A stretch of 62,375 bases of DNA from NCBI GenBank assembly GCA_024640225.1, contig JAHEFK010000015.1, forward strand, positions 1-62,375, in the 5' to 3' direction. The DNA is from Bacteroidota bacterium. GTDB taxonomy: Bacteria > Bacteroidota > Bacteroidia > Chitinophagales > Chitinophagaceae. The translations under genes were made by a program, and so were the position numbers. The notes beneath the pieces are model-generated. The model had not been told where the DNA came from and did not search any database. It saw nothing but the letters and a program-made list of their open reading frames with translations. This document shows, piece after piece, positions 25,675 through 34,966 of this stretch; positions within the stretch are counted from its first letter, which is position 1; each line of letters begins with the position of its first letter.

Positions 25675-26733
25675 ATGGAAAAGAATATTTGGGAATGGTC
25701 GGAATTATATGCATCTAATGAATTATCATCAGATGAGTTAATCTATTTAAATAATCGATTACAAAATGATGATGCGTTTAAAATAGCTTTTGATGATCAA
25801 GTTGCTTTTATTTCCAACCTGCAATCGATGCACAAACAAGATGCATTTGCCGCACAACTAAAAGCCCTATCTTCAAAGAAAGCAAATAACACCAAAACGC
25901 TTTCCAAGATCGTTCATTTGTCTATTAATCAATGGAAAGTAGCTGCAATGGCTGCTTCTGTTGCCTTACTTACTTCTTTGCTTACCTTATTCCTTGTAAA
26001 GCAAGAAAAGCCTAGTAAACAATATAGCATGTTGCGCCGAGAGATTGAAACCATTAAAAAATCTCAACGTCAACTAATTAATACCCTTCAAAGCAATGAC
26101 CAGAGCGATTTGCAGCCGGGCTCTTATACAGGTACCGCATTTGCTATTAGTAAAGAAGGTTATTTTATAACCAATTATCACGTTACCGAAGGTGCCGATT
26201 CGTTATACTTACAAACCCAATCGGGCAATTATCAAAAGGCGATTGTAGTTGCTTACGATAAAGTAAGTGATTTGGCCTTATTAAAAGTATTGAAAGCATC
26301 AAAACAAGCGGTGGATGTGCCTTACGCTTTTGCAAAATCTAAAATAAATATAGGTTCTTCTATTTTTACCCTTGGTTTTCCCAACGAAGAAATTGTTTAT
26401 AAAGAAGGCTATATTTCGGGTAAAAATGGTTTTGAAGGGGATACCATGCAATATCGATTAGAAATGATGGCGCAGCCCGGACAAAGCGGTTCGCCTATAA
26501 TTGATTCAAAAGGAACAATCATTGGTATCATTGCCGGAAAAGATACGGAATTGGATGGTACTACTTATGCAGTAAGCTCATCGGCATTAATGCGATTGAT
26601 AGCCTCTCTTCCAAGTGAGGTGCATGTTAATCTCCCTAAAATCAATAAGCTTAAAAAATTATCTCGCGAAGAACAGATTAAAAAAATCCAAGCTTGCGTG
26701 GGTGTATTACAAGTTTATAAAAGCAAATCTTAA
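25675..26733 (+). CDS. Anti-sigma-like / transmembrane / trypsin-like protease fusion
   Basis: 352-aa protein with three parts. Residues 1-86 are cytosolic and resemble anti-sigma domains of Bacteroidota ECF partners (LYASNELSSDELIYLNNRLQ, then NDDAF). Residues 88-109 form one membrane helix. Residues 150-312 form a periplasmic chymotrypsin-fold protease of the HtrA type with complete triad: His169 (TNYHV), Asp199 (VSDLALLKV), Ser271 (PGQSGSP). There is no PDZ domain; about 40 extra residues end the chain. It follows the ECF gene by 10 bases. A single-chain envelope sensor that holds the sigma factor and carries its own protease is the likely role, by inference. Confidence 0.8.
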   Translation: MEKNIWEWSELYASNELSSDELIYLNNRLQNDDAFKIAFDDQVAFISNLQSMHKQDAFAAQLKALSSKKANNTKTLSKIVHLSINQWKVAAMAASVALLTSLLTLFLVKQEKPSKQYSMLRREIETIKKSQRQLINTLQSNDQSDLQPGSYTGTAFAISKEGYFITNYHVTEGADSLYLQTQSGNYQKAIVVAYDKVSDLALLKVLKASKQAVDVPYAFAKSKINIGSSIFTLGFPNEEIVYKEGYISGKNGFEGDTMQYRLEMMAQPGQSGSPIIDSKGTIIGIIAGKDTELDGTTYAVSSSALMRLIASLPSEVHVNLPKINKLKKLSREEQIKKIQACVGVLQVYKSKS

Positions 26734-26764
26734 TTGTACGATCTGCTAAATATTAGTAACTTTG
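26734..26764 (+). promoter_or_regulatory. Promoter of tatC-rpiB
   Basis: -33 TTG at 26734-26736 and -7 TAACTTTG at 26757-26764, spacer 20 bases. This is a full consensus match and supports the GTG start 19 bases downstream. Confidence 0.65.
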
Positions 26765-26783
26765 CGCTACTAGTTTCCATATC

Positions 26784-27641
26784 GTGCGTATTTTAAATTA
26801 TTTTTTCAATAAAAGAGGACATGCTAAGCAAGCTCAAATGGCATTTGTAGACCATATTGAGGAGCTTCGTTGGCACATTATACGGGCTATTTTAGCAATT
26901 CTTATCGCTTCTGCTTATTGTTTCTTTAATATAGAATGGATTTTCACTAATATTATTTTAGGTCCAACGCAAAACGATTTCATCTCCTATCAATACCTCA
27001 ATAAATTAGGCGAACTGCTACATATTGATGTTTTGAAATTGAAAGACATGAGTATTCAATTTCAAAACACGGAATTGTCTGGTCAGTTTATGATGAGTTT
27101 TTCGGTTTCTTTTATGATGGGCTTGATAGTTGCATTTCCTGTTGTTTTTTGGGAGCTTTGGAAGTTTATTCGCCCTGCTTTAAAAGCTAATGAACTTAAA
27201 TATGCTAGAGGCATTGTTTTTTGGTCTTCCTTATTGTTTTTTATAGGTGTCTTATTTGCCTATTACATCATTGCTCCTTTTACTATCAACTTTTTTGCTA
27301 ATTATCAATTAAGTCCTCAATTTAAAAACATCATTACCATCACTAATTACTATGACACCATGAGTGATTTGATTATGGGTATGGGTTTGGTTTTTGAATT
27401 GCCTGTAATTGTATATTTCTTATCGCGAATAGGTATCCTTACTCCAAAATTAATGCGTGACAAAAGACGCTATGCAATTTTAATCATCTTCTTTTTGGCA
27501 GTGATTATTTCACCACCAGATTGGTTTAGCTGTTGGCTTATAGCTTTACCATTAATGCTGTTATTTGAAATTAGTATTGGAATAAGTGATCGGGCAAATA
27601 AAGCAAGAATGAAAAAACAATTAACCGAATCTAATCAATAA
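26784..27641 (+). CDS. tatC: Twin-arginine translocase subunit TatC
   Basis: 285-aa inner-membrane receptor for folded, twin-arginine-signal proteins. The family start MAFVDHIEELRWHIIRAI (about 19-36) is followed by six membrane helices, and GVLFAYYIIAPFTINFF matches the conserved fourth-helix region. The GTG at 26784 gives an 18-residue lead typical of Bacteroidota homologues; an ATG at 26838 is the alternative. TatA/B are not in the window. rpiB follows after 4 bases. Confidence 0.93.
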   Translation: MRILNYFFNKRGHAKQAQMAFVDHIEELRWHIIRAILAILIASAYCFFNIEWIFTNIILGPTQNDFISYQYLNKLGELLHIDVLKLKDMSIQFQNTELSGQFMMSFSVSFMMGLIVAFPVVFWELWKFIRPALKANELKYARGIVFWSSLLFFIGVLFAYYIIAPFTINFFANYQLSPQFKNIITITNYYDTMSDLIMGMGLVFELPVIVYFLSRIGILTPKLMRDKRRYAILIIFFLAVIISPPDWFSCWLIALPLMLLFEISIGISDRANKARMKKQLTESNQ

Positions 27642-27645
27642 AATT

Positions 27646-28092
27646 ATGTTTACTAAAGAACTACCAATCGTAATTGGTTCTGATCATGCTGGTTTTGAAT
27701 ATAAAGCAGCCATTATGGAAATGCTGCAAGCGCAAGCTTGGCAAGTTGTCGACAAAGGCACGTATAATACAGATAGTACCGATTATCCTGATTATGCGCA
27801 TCCTGTTGCAGACATGGTCAACAATGGTTTGTCTGCTGTAGGGATATTAATTTGCGGTAGTGGAAATGGGGTGTGTATGACGGCTAATAAGCATCAGCAA
27901 GTAAGAGCAGCATTGTGTTGGAATGAAGAATTAGCAGCATTAGCGCGTCAGCATAACAATGCTAACATTATTTGCATTCCAGCTCGTTTTATAGATTTAG
28001 AGCTCGCTAAACAAATTGTAAGCACTTTTTTAAGCACCGATTTTGAAGGTGGAAGACATGAGCGCAGAGTAGCAAAAATGTGTTGTAATTAA
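27646..28092 (+). CDS. rpiB: Ribose-5-phosphate isomerase B
   Basis: 148-aa RpiB/LacAB-family isomerase interconverting ribulose-5-P and ribose-5-P in the pentose phosphate pathway. Motifs are GSDHAGFEYK at the N-terminus, DYPDYAHPV, and LICGSGNGVCMTANKH. The latter supplies the phosphate-binding loop and the catalytic Cys region. Length is standard. It is co-transcribed with tatC and ends at a strong terminator. Confidence 0.94.
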   Translation: MFTKELPIVIGSDHAGFEYKAAIMEMLQAQAWQVVDKGTYNTDSTDYPDYAHPVADMVNNGLSAVGILICGSGNGVCMTANKHQQVRAALCWNEELAALARQHNNANIICIPARFIDLELAKQIVSTFLSTDFEGGRHERRVAKMCCN

Positions 28093-28095
28093 AAC

Positions 28096-28130
28096 AAAAA
28101 AAAAGGTAGCCAGTTTGCTACCTTTTTTTA
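28096..28130. terminator. Bidirectional terminator between rpiB and gltX
   Basis: Stem AAAAGGTAGC / GCTACCTTTT with a CAGTTT loop, long A-run before and T-run after. It serves both converging genes. Confidence 0.9.
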
Positions 28131-28140
28131 TTCAATAAAT

Positions 28141-29661
28141 TTATAGTTGCTGTAAAGCGTTTTGAATTCGTTTTATACAATTTTCTTTCGTTATCAGGTC
28201 GGCTATTGCAAATACGCCTGGACCAAATTTGCCGCCCACCAGCATGATTCTGAACGGCAACATAACGTCCCCTTTTTTTATTCCATGATGGGTAACTACT
28301 TCATTAAATGTAGCTTCAATTGCTGCCTCGTTCCAATCGCTCTGTTGTTCAAAAGCACTTATTAAAGAAACATAAAATGCTTTTTTAGCCTCATCCCATT
28401 TAGATCGAATAGCTTCTGTATCGATACTTTCTGGATTGGTAAAGAAAAAATGACTTTGCTCCCAGATATCAGACAATAAGGTTAGTCGGTCTTTTATTAA
28501 AGGCAATACACGTTCCATTAATTTTGTTTCCCCCTGAAAAGCACTTGGAATAAACGGACTAACGGCTGCTAATAAATCGCTAGGTTCTAATTTTTGGATA
28601 TATTGATGATTAAACCATTTTGCTTTTTCATAATCAAACTTAGCACCACCTTTATGCACGCGACTGATGTCAAAGTGTTGTATCAATTCGTCAAGTGAAA
28701 AGAGTTCTTGACCGCTGCCGTCATTCCATCCAAGAAGTGCGAGCATATTGATAAACGCCTCTGGTAAAAATCCTATTTCTTTAAAGCCTTTATTTACTTC
28801 TTTTGTTTTTGGATCTTCCCAATTCATAGCAAACACTGGGAATCCTAATCGATCACCATCGCGTTTGCTTAATTTACCATGCCCATCTGGTTTTAAAATT
28901 AAAGGAAGATGTGCCCATTGTGGCATGGCATCTAGCCATCCTAAATATTCCCAAAGCAACAAGTGTATAGGTGCGCTCGGTAACCACTCTTCGCCACGAA
29001 AAGCATGACTTATTTTCATTAAATAATCATCTACCACAACCGCCAAATGATAAGTAGGCATTCCATCTGCTTTCAATAAAACTTTGTCGTCTACTAAATT
29101 GGTATCAAAGGAAACTGCTCCACGAATCATGTCTTGCAAAGAGAGTAATCGATTTTCTGGCACTTTCAACCGAATAACGTAAGGAGTATTGTTGGCTAAT
29201 GCAGCTGCTACTTCTTGCTCGCTCATAGTAAGCGAATTGCGCATGTGCTTTCGAAGACTATGGTTGTACTGAGGGGTAGGATTTTGTTCCGACTTATGCT
29301 GCTCGCGCATTTTCTCTAATTCTTCAGGAGTATCAAAGGCATAGTATGCGTGCCCTTGTGTTATCAGCTGTTGTGCATATTGCCAATAAATGGCTTTGCG
29401 TTCGCTTTGTCGGTATGGTGCATGCTCACCTGGTTGTAAAACGCTTTCATCTGGACTTAAGCCACACCAAGCTAAACATCGAAAAATATAATCCTCAGCA
29501 CCTTCTACAAATCTTGTTTGATCGGTGTCTTCTATGCGAAGCACAAAGGTGCCATTATGTTTTTTGGCAAAGAGGTAATTGAATAAAACGGTGCGTACGC
29601 CACCAATGTGTAAGCCTCCTGTTGGGCTAGGTGCAAATCGAACTCTTACTTGGGTATTCAT
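28141..29661 (-). CDS. gltX: Glutamate--tRNA ligase
   Basis: 506-aa class I aminoacyl-tRNA synthetase. The N-terminal FAPSPTGGLHIGGVRT holds the HIGH-type motif and KLSKRDGDRLG is the KMSKS-type motif. The C-terminal helical part binds the anticodon. I place the start at the ATG at 29661. The in-frame TTG three codons upstream lies inside the -7 promoter box TACCTTTG and is unlikely to be translated. No separate glutaminyl-tRNA ligase or GatCAB is seen here. Confidence 0.95.
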   Translation of the reverse strand: MNTQVRVRFAPSPTGGLHIGGVRTVLFNYLFAKKHNGTFVLRIEDTDQTRFVEGAEDYIFRCLAWCGLSPDESVLQPGEHAPYRQSERKAIYWQYAQQLITQGHAYYAFDTPEELEKMREQHKSEQNPTPQYNHSLRKHMRNSLTMSEQEVAAALANNTPYVIRLKVPENRLLSLQDMIRGAVSFDTNLVDDKVLLKADGMPTYHLAVVVDDYLMKISHAFRGEEWLPSAPIHLLLWEYLGWLDAMPQWAHLPLILKPDGHGKLSKRDGDRLGFPVFAMNWEDPKTKEVNKGFKEIGFLPEAFINMLALLGWNDGSGQELFSLDELIQHFDISRVHKGGAKFDYEKAKWFNHQYIQKLEPSDLLAAVSPFIPSAFQGETKLMERVLPLIKDRLTLLSDIWEQSHFFFTNPESIDTEAIRSKWDEAKKAFYVSLISAFEQQSDWNEAAIEATFNEVVTHHGIKKGDVMLPFRIMLVGGKFGPGVFAIADLITKENCIKRIQNALQQL

Positions 29662-29667
29662 AGAGCA

Positions 29668-29675
29668 CAAAGGTA
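29668..29675 (-). promoter_or_regulatory. -7 promoter box of gltX
   Basis: Minus-strand TACCTTTG ends 6 bases before the ATG, predicting an almost leaderless mRNA. No -33 element is apparent. Confidence 0.6.
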
Positions 29676-29682
29676 CTAATTT

Positions 29683-30549
29683 TTAGTCCTTTTTAATATG
29701 AATAGTAGTGCTTGTGCCGATGTTTAAATTTGAAATATACGATTTAGAAACGGATGCCGATTGAAGAATGATTAGTGCTGTGTTGGGTGCACTATTACCC
29801 TCATTTAAAGCACTTATTTTGATGGTTGTTAGGGAGCTGTTGATTGGAATGGTAAGTTGTTTAGGTGTTTTTGTGAGTTCATATTGATCGAGTACTAATT
29901 CATTATTAACTCGGATGGCAATTTTGTCATGATCAACTTCATTATTATCTTGAATAGAAAGGGATACACTCGTTGATGTGCAGGTAAACGTGCTTTCCTC
30001 ATCAGGAAAAATAGTAGTGACGGTGTGCTTGTCTGTTTCACTAAAATCGACGATTTCCTTCATTATTGTTTTAACGTGTTGGGAATCAATAGAAGGTAGC
30101 AGCTCATTTATTTTTTTGGTGGCCTCTTCTTGCTCTATCATCATTATTGTTCCAGAAGCACAAAAAGTATTGGAATTAAAAAGTACACCCTTGCATGTGC
30201 CTTTAAATATGGAAAGGTTTTTTTTAATTGATTTTTTTAGATGCAGTTCCAACATGCAAAATTGATTATGCGGCAATGACGATTTGCTATAAATGATAGC
30301 AGTCTCTTTTATGTTCAAAGTCTGGTTAATCGTATCGATAGTGCCTGAAATACTACATTTAGTTTCGTCGCTAGTTCCTATATTAGCATAGGAATAGCCT
30401 ACTATTGATTGCTGCTTGCGAGTAAATTGGAGAATATAGTTGCTCCTGATGTTATTGAAGGTAAGTGTTCCTACTAAGTGAATGTTTTGGGCAGGGCAAT
30501 AAGATAAAAAAGAAAACAACAAAATAATTATTACCACATAAATTCTCAT
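29683..30549 (-). CDS. Secreted beta-rich protein of unknown function
   Basis: 288 aa with a signal peptide (cut after CPA, about residue 20). The first domain (about 22-135) looks like a beta barrel (LVGTLTFNNIRSNYILQF). The last domain (about 190-288) is a beta sandwich containing DHDKIAIRVNNELVLDQYEL and NTALIILQSA. I have seen this type in periplasmic Bacteroidota proteins but cannot name a function. It lies upstream of gltX on the same strand, with the gltX promoter in between. Confidence 0.72.
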   Translation of the reverse strand: MRIYVVIIILLFSFLSYCPAQNIHLVGTLTFNNIRSNYILQFTRKQQSIVGYSYANIGTSDETKCSISGTIDTINQTLNIKETAIIYSKSSLPHNQFCMLELHLKKSIKKNLSIFKGTCKGVLFNSNTFCASGTIMMIEQEEATKKINELLPSIDSQHVKTIMKEIVDFSETDKHTVTTIFPDEESTFTCTSTSVSLSIQDNNEVDHDKIAIRVNNELVLDQYELTKTPKQLTIPINSSLTTIKISALNEGNSAPNTALIILQSASVSKSYISNLNIGTSTTIHIKKD

Positions 30550-30596
30550 AAATACAATATTAATTTATAATTTAGTTTAAACAAATAATTATAGTC

Positions 30597-31010
30597 ATGA
30601 AAAATAAAATAGTACTTCTTTTAATAGGTGCTTTATGGATAATAACTCCTCAAGTATCATATGCTGCGTTTCCTGTAAAATCGAATTCAGTTGCAGAGCA
30701 AAAAACAATTACTGAAAATGTACATAAGGATGCAGAATTGTTGCAAGAAAAACAAGTGATGGCGCCTGCATTACGCAATAAAAATAATTCAGATACTCAA
30801 AAAGGCAACGGCTTTGGCATTGCTGCTTTAAGTTGTGCTTTGGTGGGCATGAGAGTTCCATTCTTTGGAGTTCTAGCTATTATTTTTGGAGCAATAGGAA
30901 TGAGTAAGAATCGTTCATTGAGAGGACTAGCAATAGCGGGATTTGTATTGGGGATTTTAGAACTTATAATTAGTGTGTTAGCATTAATTATTATCTTAGC
31001 TTTCTTTTAA
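30597..31010 (+). CDS. DUF4190-like membrane protein
   Basis: 137 aa with an N-terminal signal sequence (cut after SYA) and, after a 50-residue hydrophilic stretch, two C-terminal hydrophobic helices. The core GFGIAALSCALVGM, FGAIGMSKNRSLRGLAIAGFVLGI matches DUF4190-type proteins. Function is unknown. It is divergent from the secreted-protein gene at 30549 and ends 2 bases before the convergent aminotransferase gene. Confidence 0.75.
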   Translation: MKNKIVLLLIGALWIITPQVSYAAFPVKSNSVAEQKTITENVHKDAELLQEKQVMAPALRNKNNSDTQKGNGFGIAALSCALVGMRVPFFGVLAIIFGAIGMSKNRSLRGLAIAGFVLGILELIISVLALIIILAFF

Positions 31011-31012
31011 AA

Positions 31013-31846
31013 TTATATGCAATGCAATAGGTTTTTTAAAATAAATTCATTTTTGTACTGTTTATTTTCAATTGCATATACCCATCTAATTTTTCGAATA
31101 CTATTCGTTAAAAAAACTTCATCGGCTTGTAATAATAGTTCTTTAATTAAGGGCATTTCTATAACAGGAATGCCTTTTTCTTTTAATACGGCTATCCAAT
31201 GGGCTCGCATTATACCTGCAATACAGCCCTCGCTTACTGGTGGCGTAAAGATCTCTTTGTTTTTGACCCAAAAAATATTAGAGATGCTCGACTCTATAAT
31301 ATTTCCATGGCTATTAAGAACAAGTGCATCATTCCATTTTTTTTCTTTTGCTTCTTGCGCAGCCATAGCATAGCAAATCCGACCATTAATTTTATAGGGC
31401 GAAAGAGGATCAATTTCTTTTTTGTATAAAGTATGTAAACCAACCTCTAAGCCATTTTCATTGAGTTCGCAGATAGTTGGATCTATTGCATAGGTCTCTA
31501 TTAAATAATTGCAAGTAGTGTGCTGTGTTTCTAAAATGCCACCAGCGTTTGCAAAGAATTGAATGCGTACACGTGCATGCTGATGGTGTTTGTTTTTACT
31601 TAATAGCGTTTGAATTGCTTCAAGCAAACTTTTTTCGTTGAAAAAAGAAGGTGTTTTAAAACCAAGTATTTGCAAGCCTTGTTGCAGTCTGCTCCAATGA
31701 GCAGAAAGTTGTTGCACTTCTTTGTTGATGACGAGTAAAGTCTCGAACAGGCCAATTCCATATCGAAAAGTTCTATTGTCTATAGCAATAGCAGCTTGTT
31801 CAGCATTTAGTATTTTCCCGTTTATACATACAAATAAGGACTGCAT
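31013..31846 (-). CDS. Class IV aminotransferase (PabC/IlvE-like)
   Basis: 277-aa PLP enzyme of fold type IV, which includes aminodeoxychorismate lyase (PabC) and branched-chain aminotransferase. The catalytic lysine is in SPYKINGRICY. FRYGIGLFETL, SNIFWVKN and DEVFLTNSIRKI are the phosphate- and cofactor-binding segments. Length suggests aminodeoxychorismate lyase (folate) but this is not proven; pterin genes occur elsewhere in the window. Its ATG region faces the lpxD gene. Confidence 0.82.
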   Translation of the reverse strand: MQSLFVCINGKILNAEQAAIAIDNRTFRYGIGLFETLLVINKEVQQLSAHWSRLQQGLQILGFKTPSFFNEKSLLEAIQTLLSKNKHHQHARVRIQFFANAGGILETQHTTCNYLIETYAIDPTICELNENGLEVGLHTLYKKEIDPLSPYKINGRICYAMAAQEAKEKKWNDALVLNSHGNIIESSISNIFWVKNKEIFTPPVSEGCIAGIMRAHWIAVLKEKGIPVIEMPLIKELLLQADEVFLTNSIRKIRWVYAIENKQYKNEFILKNLLHCI

Positions 31847-31940
31847 AGTATTGCAATATTACATAAAAGCAATTGATAATTCTTTAGCTATAATTCTAAC
31901 TATTTCCACTTTCGGTTGTATTTTTACACAAATCTATTTT

Positions 31941-32882
31941 ATGAAATTGCAAACACCGCTTTCGGTTGAATGGTTGGCTACTTTTTTAGAGGCAAAATTA
32001 ATTGGCAATGCTGCTCAGTTGGCTACAGGTATTAATGAAATACATAAAGTAGTGCCGGGCGATATTTCATTTGTAGATGTAGAAAAATACTTTGATAAAT
32101 GTTTGCAATCAGCGGCTACTATTATTTTAATCAACAAAGAAGTAGCTTGTCCAGAAGGGAAAACCTTATTGGTATGTGCCGACCCTTTTAGTGCCTATAT
32201 AAAATTGGTAAAGCAATTTGCACCCTTTCAAAAACTATATACACCAATTAGTGAAACGGCAATCATAGGTGAGGGTACCCATTTACAACCGGGTGTGGTT
32301 GTTGGCAATAATGTACGCATTGGTAGCCATTGTATTATTCATCCTAATGTAACTATTTATGACAATACCATTATTGGTGATCATGTGATTATACAAGCCA
32401 ATACAGTGCTTGGAGGTGATGCTTTTTATTTTAAAACTAGAAGCGGTAAGGATTTGAAATTTGAAAAAATGGAAAGTTGTGGAAGAGTTGTTATTGAGGA
32501 CCATGTAGAAATAGGTGCCTCTTGTACCATAGACAAAGGCGTGAGTGGCGATACCATTATTGGTGCGGGTTCAAAACTAGACAATCAAATTCATATTGGT
32601 CACGGTGTCGTTATCGGCAAAAATGTACTCATTGCAGCTCAAGTAGGTGTAGCCGGTAAAACAATTATTGAAGACGATGTTATACTTTGGGGACAAGTTG
32701 GCGTAAATAAAGATTTGACTATTGGTAAGGGTGCCGTTGTAAACGGACAAAGCGGGGTAACCGTTAGTATTGCTGGTGGAAAAACGTATTTTGGAACACC
32801 TGCTATTGATGCTAAAGAAAAATTAAAAGAAATGGCCTGGGTAAGAAGAATACCTGAAATGTGGGACAAACTAACTAAGTAG
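31941..32882 (+). CDS. lpxD: LpxD-type acyltransferase
   Basis: 313-aa left-handed beta-helix acyltransferase that adds the N-linked hydroxyacyl chain to UDP-3-O-acylglucosamine in lipid A synthesis. An N-terminal uridine-binding-like domain (about 1-95) precedes hexapeptide repeats (AIIGEGTHLQPGVVVGNNV). The catalytic-type His lies in DNQIHIGHGVVIG. It is shorter than the ~340-aa norm, so it may be a paralogue with a related substrate. I chose the ATG at 31941; a frame extension upstream to 31722 runs antisense through the aminotransferase gene. Its 3' end overlaps the GNAT gene by 8 bases. Confidence 0.82.
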   Translation: MKLQTPLSVEWLATFLEAKLIGNAAQLATGINEIHKVVPGDISFVDVEKYFDKCLQSAATIILINKEVACPEGKTLLVCADPFSAYIKLVKQFAPFQKLYTPISETAIIGEGTHLQPGVVVGNNVRIGSHCIIHPNVTIYDNTIIGDHVIIQANTVLGGDAFYFKTRSGKDLKFEKMESCGRVVIEDHVEIGASCTIDKGVSGDTIIGAGSKLDNQIHIGHGVVIGKNVLIAAQVGVAGKTIIEDDVILWGQVGVNKDLTIGKGAVVNGQSGVTVSIAGGKTYFGTPAIDAKEKLKEMAWVRRIPEMWDKLTK

Positions 32883-33429
32883 TTTTAGTTTGTTTCCATT
32901 CTGTACATAATAATCCTGCTAATACGGAATCTTCTAACGTGCCATTTATTGCATAATTAGCTCGAATAATACCTTCAATTTTAAAATTGAATTTCTTGGC
33001 AATAGCTCCGCTAGCTTTATTTTGTGCATTAAATTGTAATTCAATTTTGTTCAATTGCACTTGATTGAATAAATAAGCAATAAGGACTTCAAGTGCCTTG
33101 GACAATATGCCTTTGTTTTCAAAATCTTTATCCATCCAATAGCCAACTTCGGCACATTTAATGTCTTTCCTCCAATGAAACATACCAATGCTGCCAATTA
33201 TATTCTGATCTTGTACTATAAATAAACTTATGGACTCCTGCGCTTCAAAACTTGTAATTCGAGCGTTTATAAGTTGTTCTGCATCGTGCAAGGTATTGAT
33301 TGCATCTACCCAATTAATCCAAGGGCGTAAATGGGACTTATTTTTTTTCAATAATTCAAAAAATGCAGCAGCATCTTTTGCAGCATAAAGCTGTAAACTA
33401 GTATGTGCATCAATGTTTAAAAACTCCAT
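32875..33429 (-). CDS. GNAT-family N-acetyltransferase (RimJ/RimL-like)
   Basis: 184-aa acetyl-CoA-dependent acetyltransferase. The region HLRPWINWVD near the N-terminus, AEVGYWMDKDFENKGILSKA (acetyl-CoA loop) and ELQFNAQNKASGAIAKKFNF (C-terminal fold) are typical of the RimJ/RimL group. These acetylate ribosomal proteins or small amines; the target is unknown. The gene is 2 bases downstream of purH and overlaps the convergent lpxD by 8 bases. Confidence 0.87.
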   Translation of the reverse strand: MEFLNIDAHTSLQLYAAKDAAAFFELLKKNKSHLRPWINWVDAINTLHDAEQLINARITSFEAQESISLFIVQDQNIIGSIGMFHWRKDIKCAEVGYWMDKDFENKGILSKALEVLIAYLFNQVQLNKIELQFNAQNKASGAIAKKFNFKIEGIIRANYAINGTLEDSVLAGLLCTEWKQTKTT

Positions 33430-33431
33430 TC

Positions 33432-34946
33432 TTAATGCTTGAAATGGCGCTCACCTGTGATTACTAAAGCCATTCCATTTTCTTTGCAAAACTGAATGGT
33501 ATCTTGGTCTCGCATAGAGCCACCTGGTTGTATGACCGCTTTAATACCTTCTTTATGTGCAATTCGAACGCAGTCGTCGAATGGGAAAAAGGCATCAGAC
33601 GCTAATACTGCATGCTCTAAACTAAAATTAAATTGCTTAGCTTTTTCAATTGCTTGTCTTAACGAATCGATACGACTTGTTTGTCCGCAACCTTTGCCAA
33701 TGAGTTGTTTGTTTTTCACTAAAGCAATGGCGTTTGATTTTAAATGTTTGCAAACAATATTAGCAAATATTAAATCTTCTTTTTCTGCTTCCGTACAGGC
33801 TTGTGCACCCTGCTCTTCCCACTTGCTATAATTGCTATTGTCGCTCGATTGCGTTAGTACTCCATTGAGTATGTTTTTAAATTCAGTGTTTGTTTGAACA
33901 TTGCCTTTTTGTTGTAAAATAATTCTATTCTTTTTTGCAGAAAGTACTTCAATTGCTTTTGCTGTATAAGACGGAGCAATTAAAATTTCAAAAAAGATAG
34001 CAGCAATTTTCTCTGCAATTACTTCGTCAATTTCTTTATTCGCAATTAGTACACCACCAAAAGCACTTTCTGGATCACTTGACAATGCTACATCCCAAGC
34101 GCTTTCCAAGTTATTTCTTGAAGCAATACCACACACGTTCGTATGTTTGATGATAGCAAAGGTCGGTTCAGAAAATTCTTGAATTAATTGTAGCGCCGCA
34201 TGCGTGTCTACTAAATTATTATAGGATAGTTCTTTGCCATTATGTTTTATAAACAATGCATCTAAATCGCCATAAAAAGCAGCTCCTTGATGTGGATTTT
34301 CTCCATAACGTAAGCTTTGCTTATTGCCAATTGAATGCTGGAAGTAAAGCGGATCTAACTGTTGTGTAAAATAATTTGCAATAGCGGCATCATAATGTGC
34401 GCAAACTTCAAAAGCACGAATAGCCATGATTTTTCTATCGCTTAATTGCGTTGCTCCATTTTGAGTTGCTAATAAATCTAATAGATAAGTATATTGTTCA
34501 CGAGCAGCGATAATAGCCACATCCTGATGATTTTTAGCAGCTGCTCTAATTAGTGAAACACCTCCGATATCTACTTTTTCAATGATGGCAGCTTCATCAT
34601 TTGTTTGCGCAACGGTTTCTTCAAATGGATAAAGGTCAACCATAACCAAATCAAATAAAGGAATCTCATAAGCAGCCACATGTTGCATGTCTTCTTCTCT
34701 ACTACGTCTAGCTAAAATGCCACCAAATACTTTTGGATGCAAGGTTTTTACTCTACCTCCTAATATAGATGGATAGCTTGTTACCGATTCAACTGAAACA
34801 CAAGGAATACCTAATTTTTCAATAAAATCTTGAGTGCCTCCAGTGGAGTAAATGGTAACATTAAGCTCATTTAATTTACGAACAATGGGTTCTAAACCAT
34901 CTTTGTAAAAAACCGAAATTAGGGCGGATTGAATCTGTTTTTGCAT
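33432..34946 (-). CDS. purH: Bifunctional AICAR formyltransferase / IMP cyclohydrolase
   Basis: 504-aa enzyme for the last two steps of IMP synthesis. The N-terminal MGS-like cyclohydrolase domain (about 1-190) includes TIYSTGGT and GGRVKTLHPKVFGGIL. The formyltransferase domain follows, with LRYGENPHQGAAFYG, IIKHTNVCGIA and the C-terminal SDAFFPFDD and VIQPGGSMRDQD. I use the ATG at 34946; an upstream in-frame extension would run through the promoter box TATCTTTG. Other purine genes (purS, purL) lie elsewhere in the window. Confidence 0.95.
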   Translation of the reverse strand: MQKQIQSALISVFYKDGLEPIVRKLNELNVTIYSTGGTQDFIEKLGIPCVSVESVTSYPSILGGRVKTLHPKVFGGILARRSREEDMQHVAAYEIPLFDLVMVDLYPFEETVAQTNDEAAIIEKVDIGGVSLIRAAAKNHQDVAIIAAREQYTYLLDLLATQNGATQLSDRKIMAIRAFEVCAHYDAAIANYFTQQLDPLYFQHSIGNKQSLRYGENPHQGAAFYGDLDALFIKHNGKELSYNNLVDTHAALQLIQEFSEPTFAIIKHTNVCGIASRNNLESAWDVALSSDPESAFGGVLIANKEIDEVIAEKIAAIFFEILIAPSYTAKAIEVLSAKKNRIILQQKGNVQTNTEFKNILNGVLTQSSDNSNYSKWEEQGAQACTEAEKEDLIFANIVCKHLKSNAIALVKNKQLIGKGCGQTSRIDSLRQAIEKAKQFNFSLEHAVLASDAFFPFDDCVRIAHKEGIKAVIQPGGSMRDQDTIQFCKENGMALVITGERHFKH

Positions 34947-34966
34947 AAAATTTTGAAAAAGATGCC

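Noticed and set aside
31722-31940. Upstream extension of the lpxD frame by 73 codons.
   Set aside because: It lies antisense over the aminotransferase start, has no family match, and the canonical LpxD start MKLQTPLSVEWLATFLEA begins at 31941.
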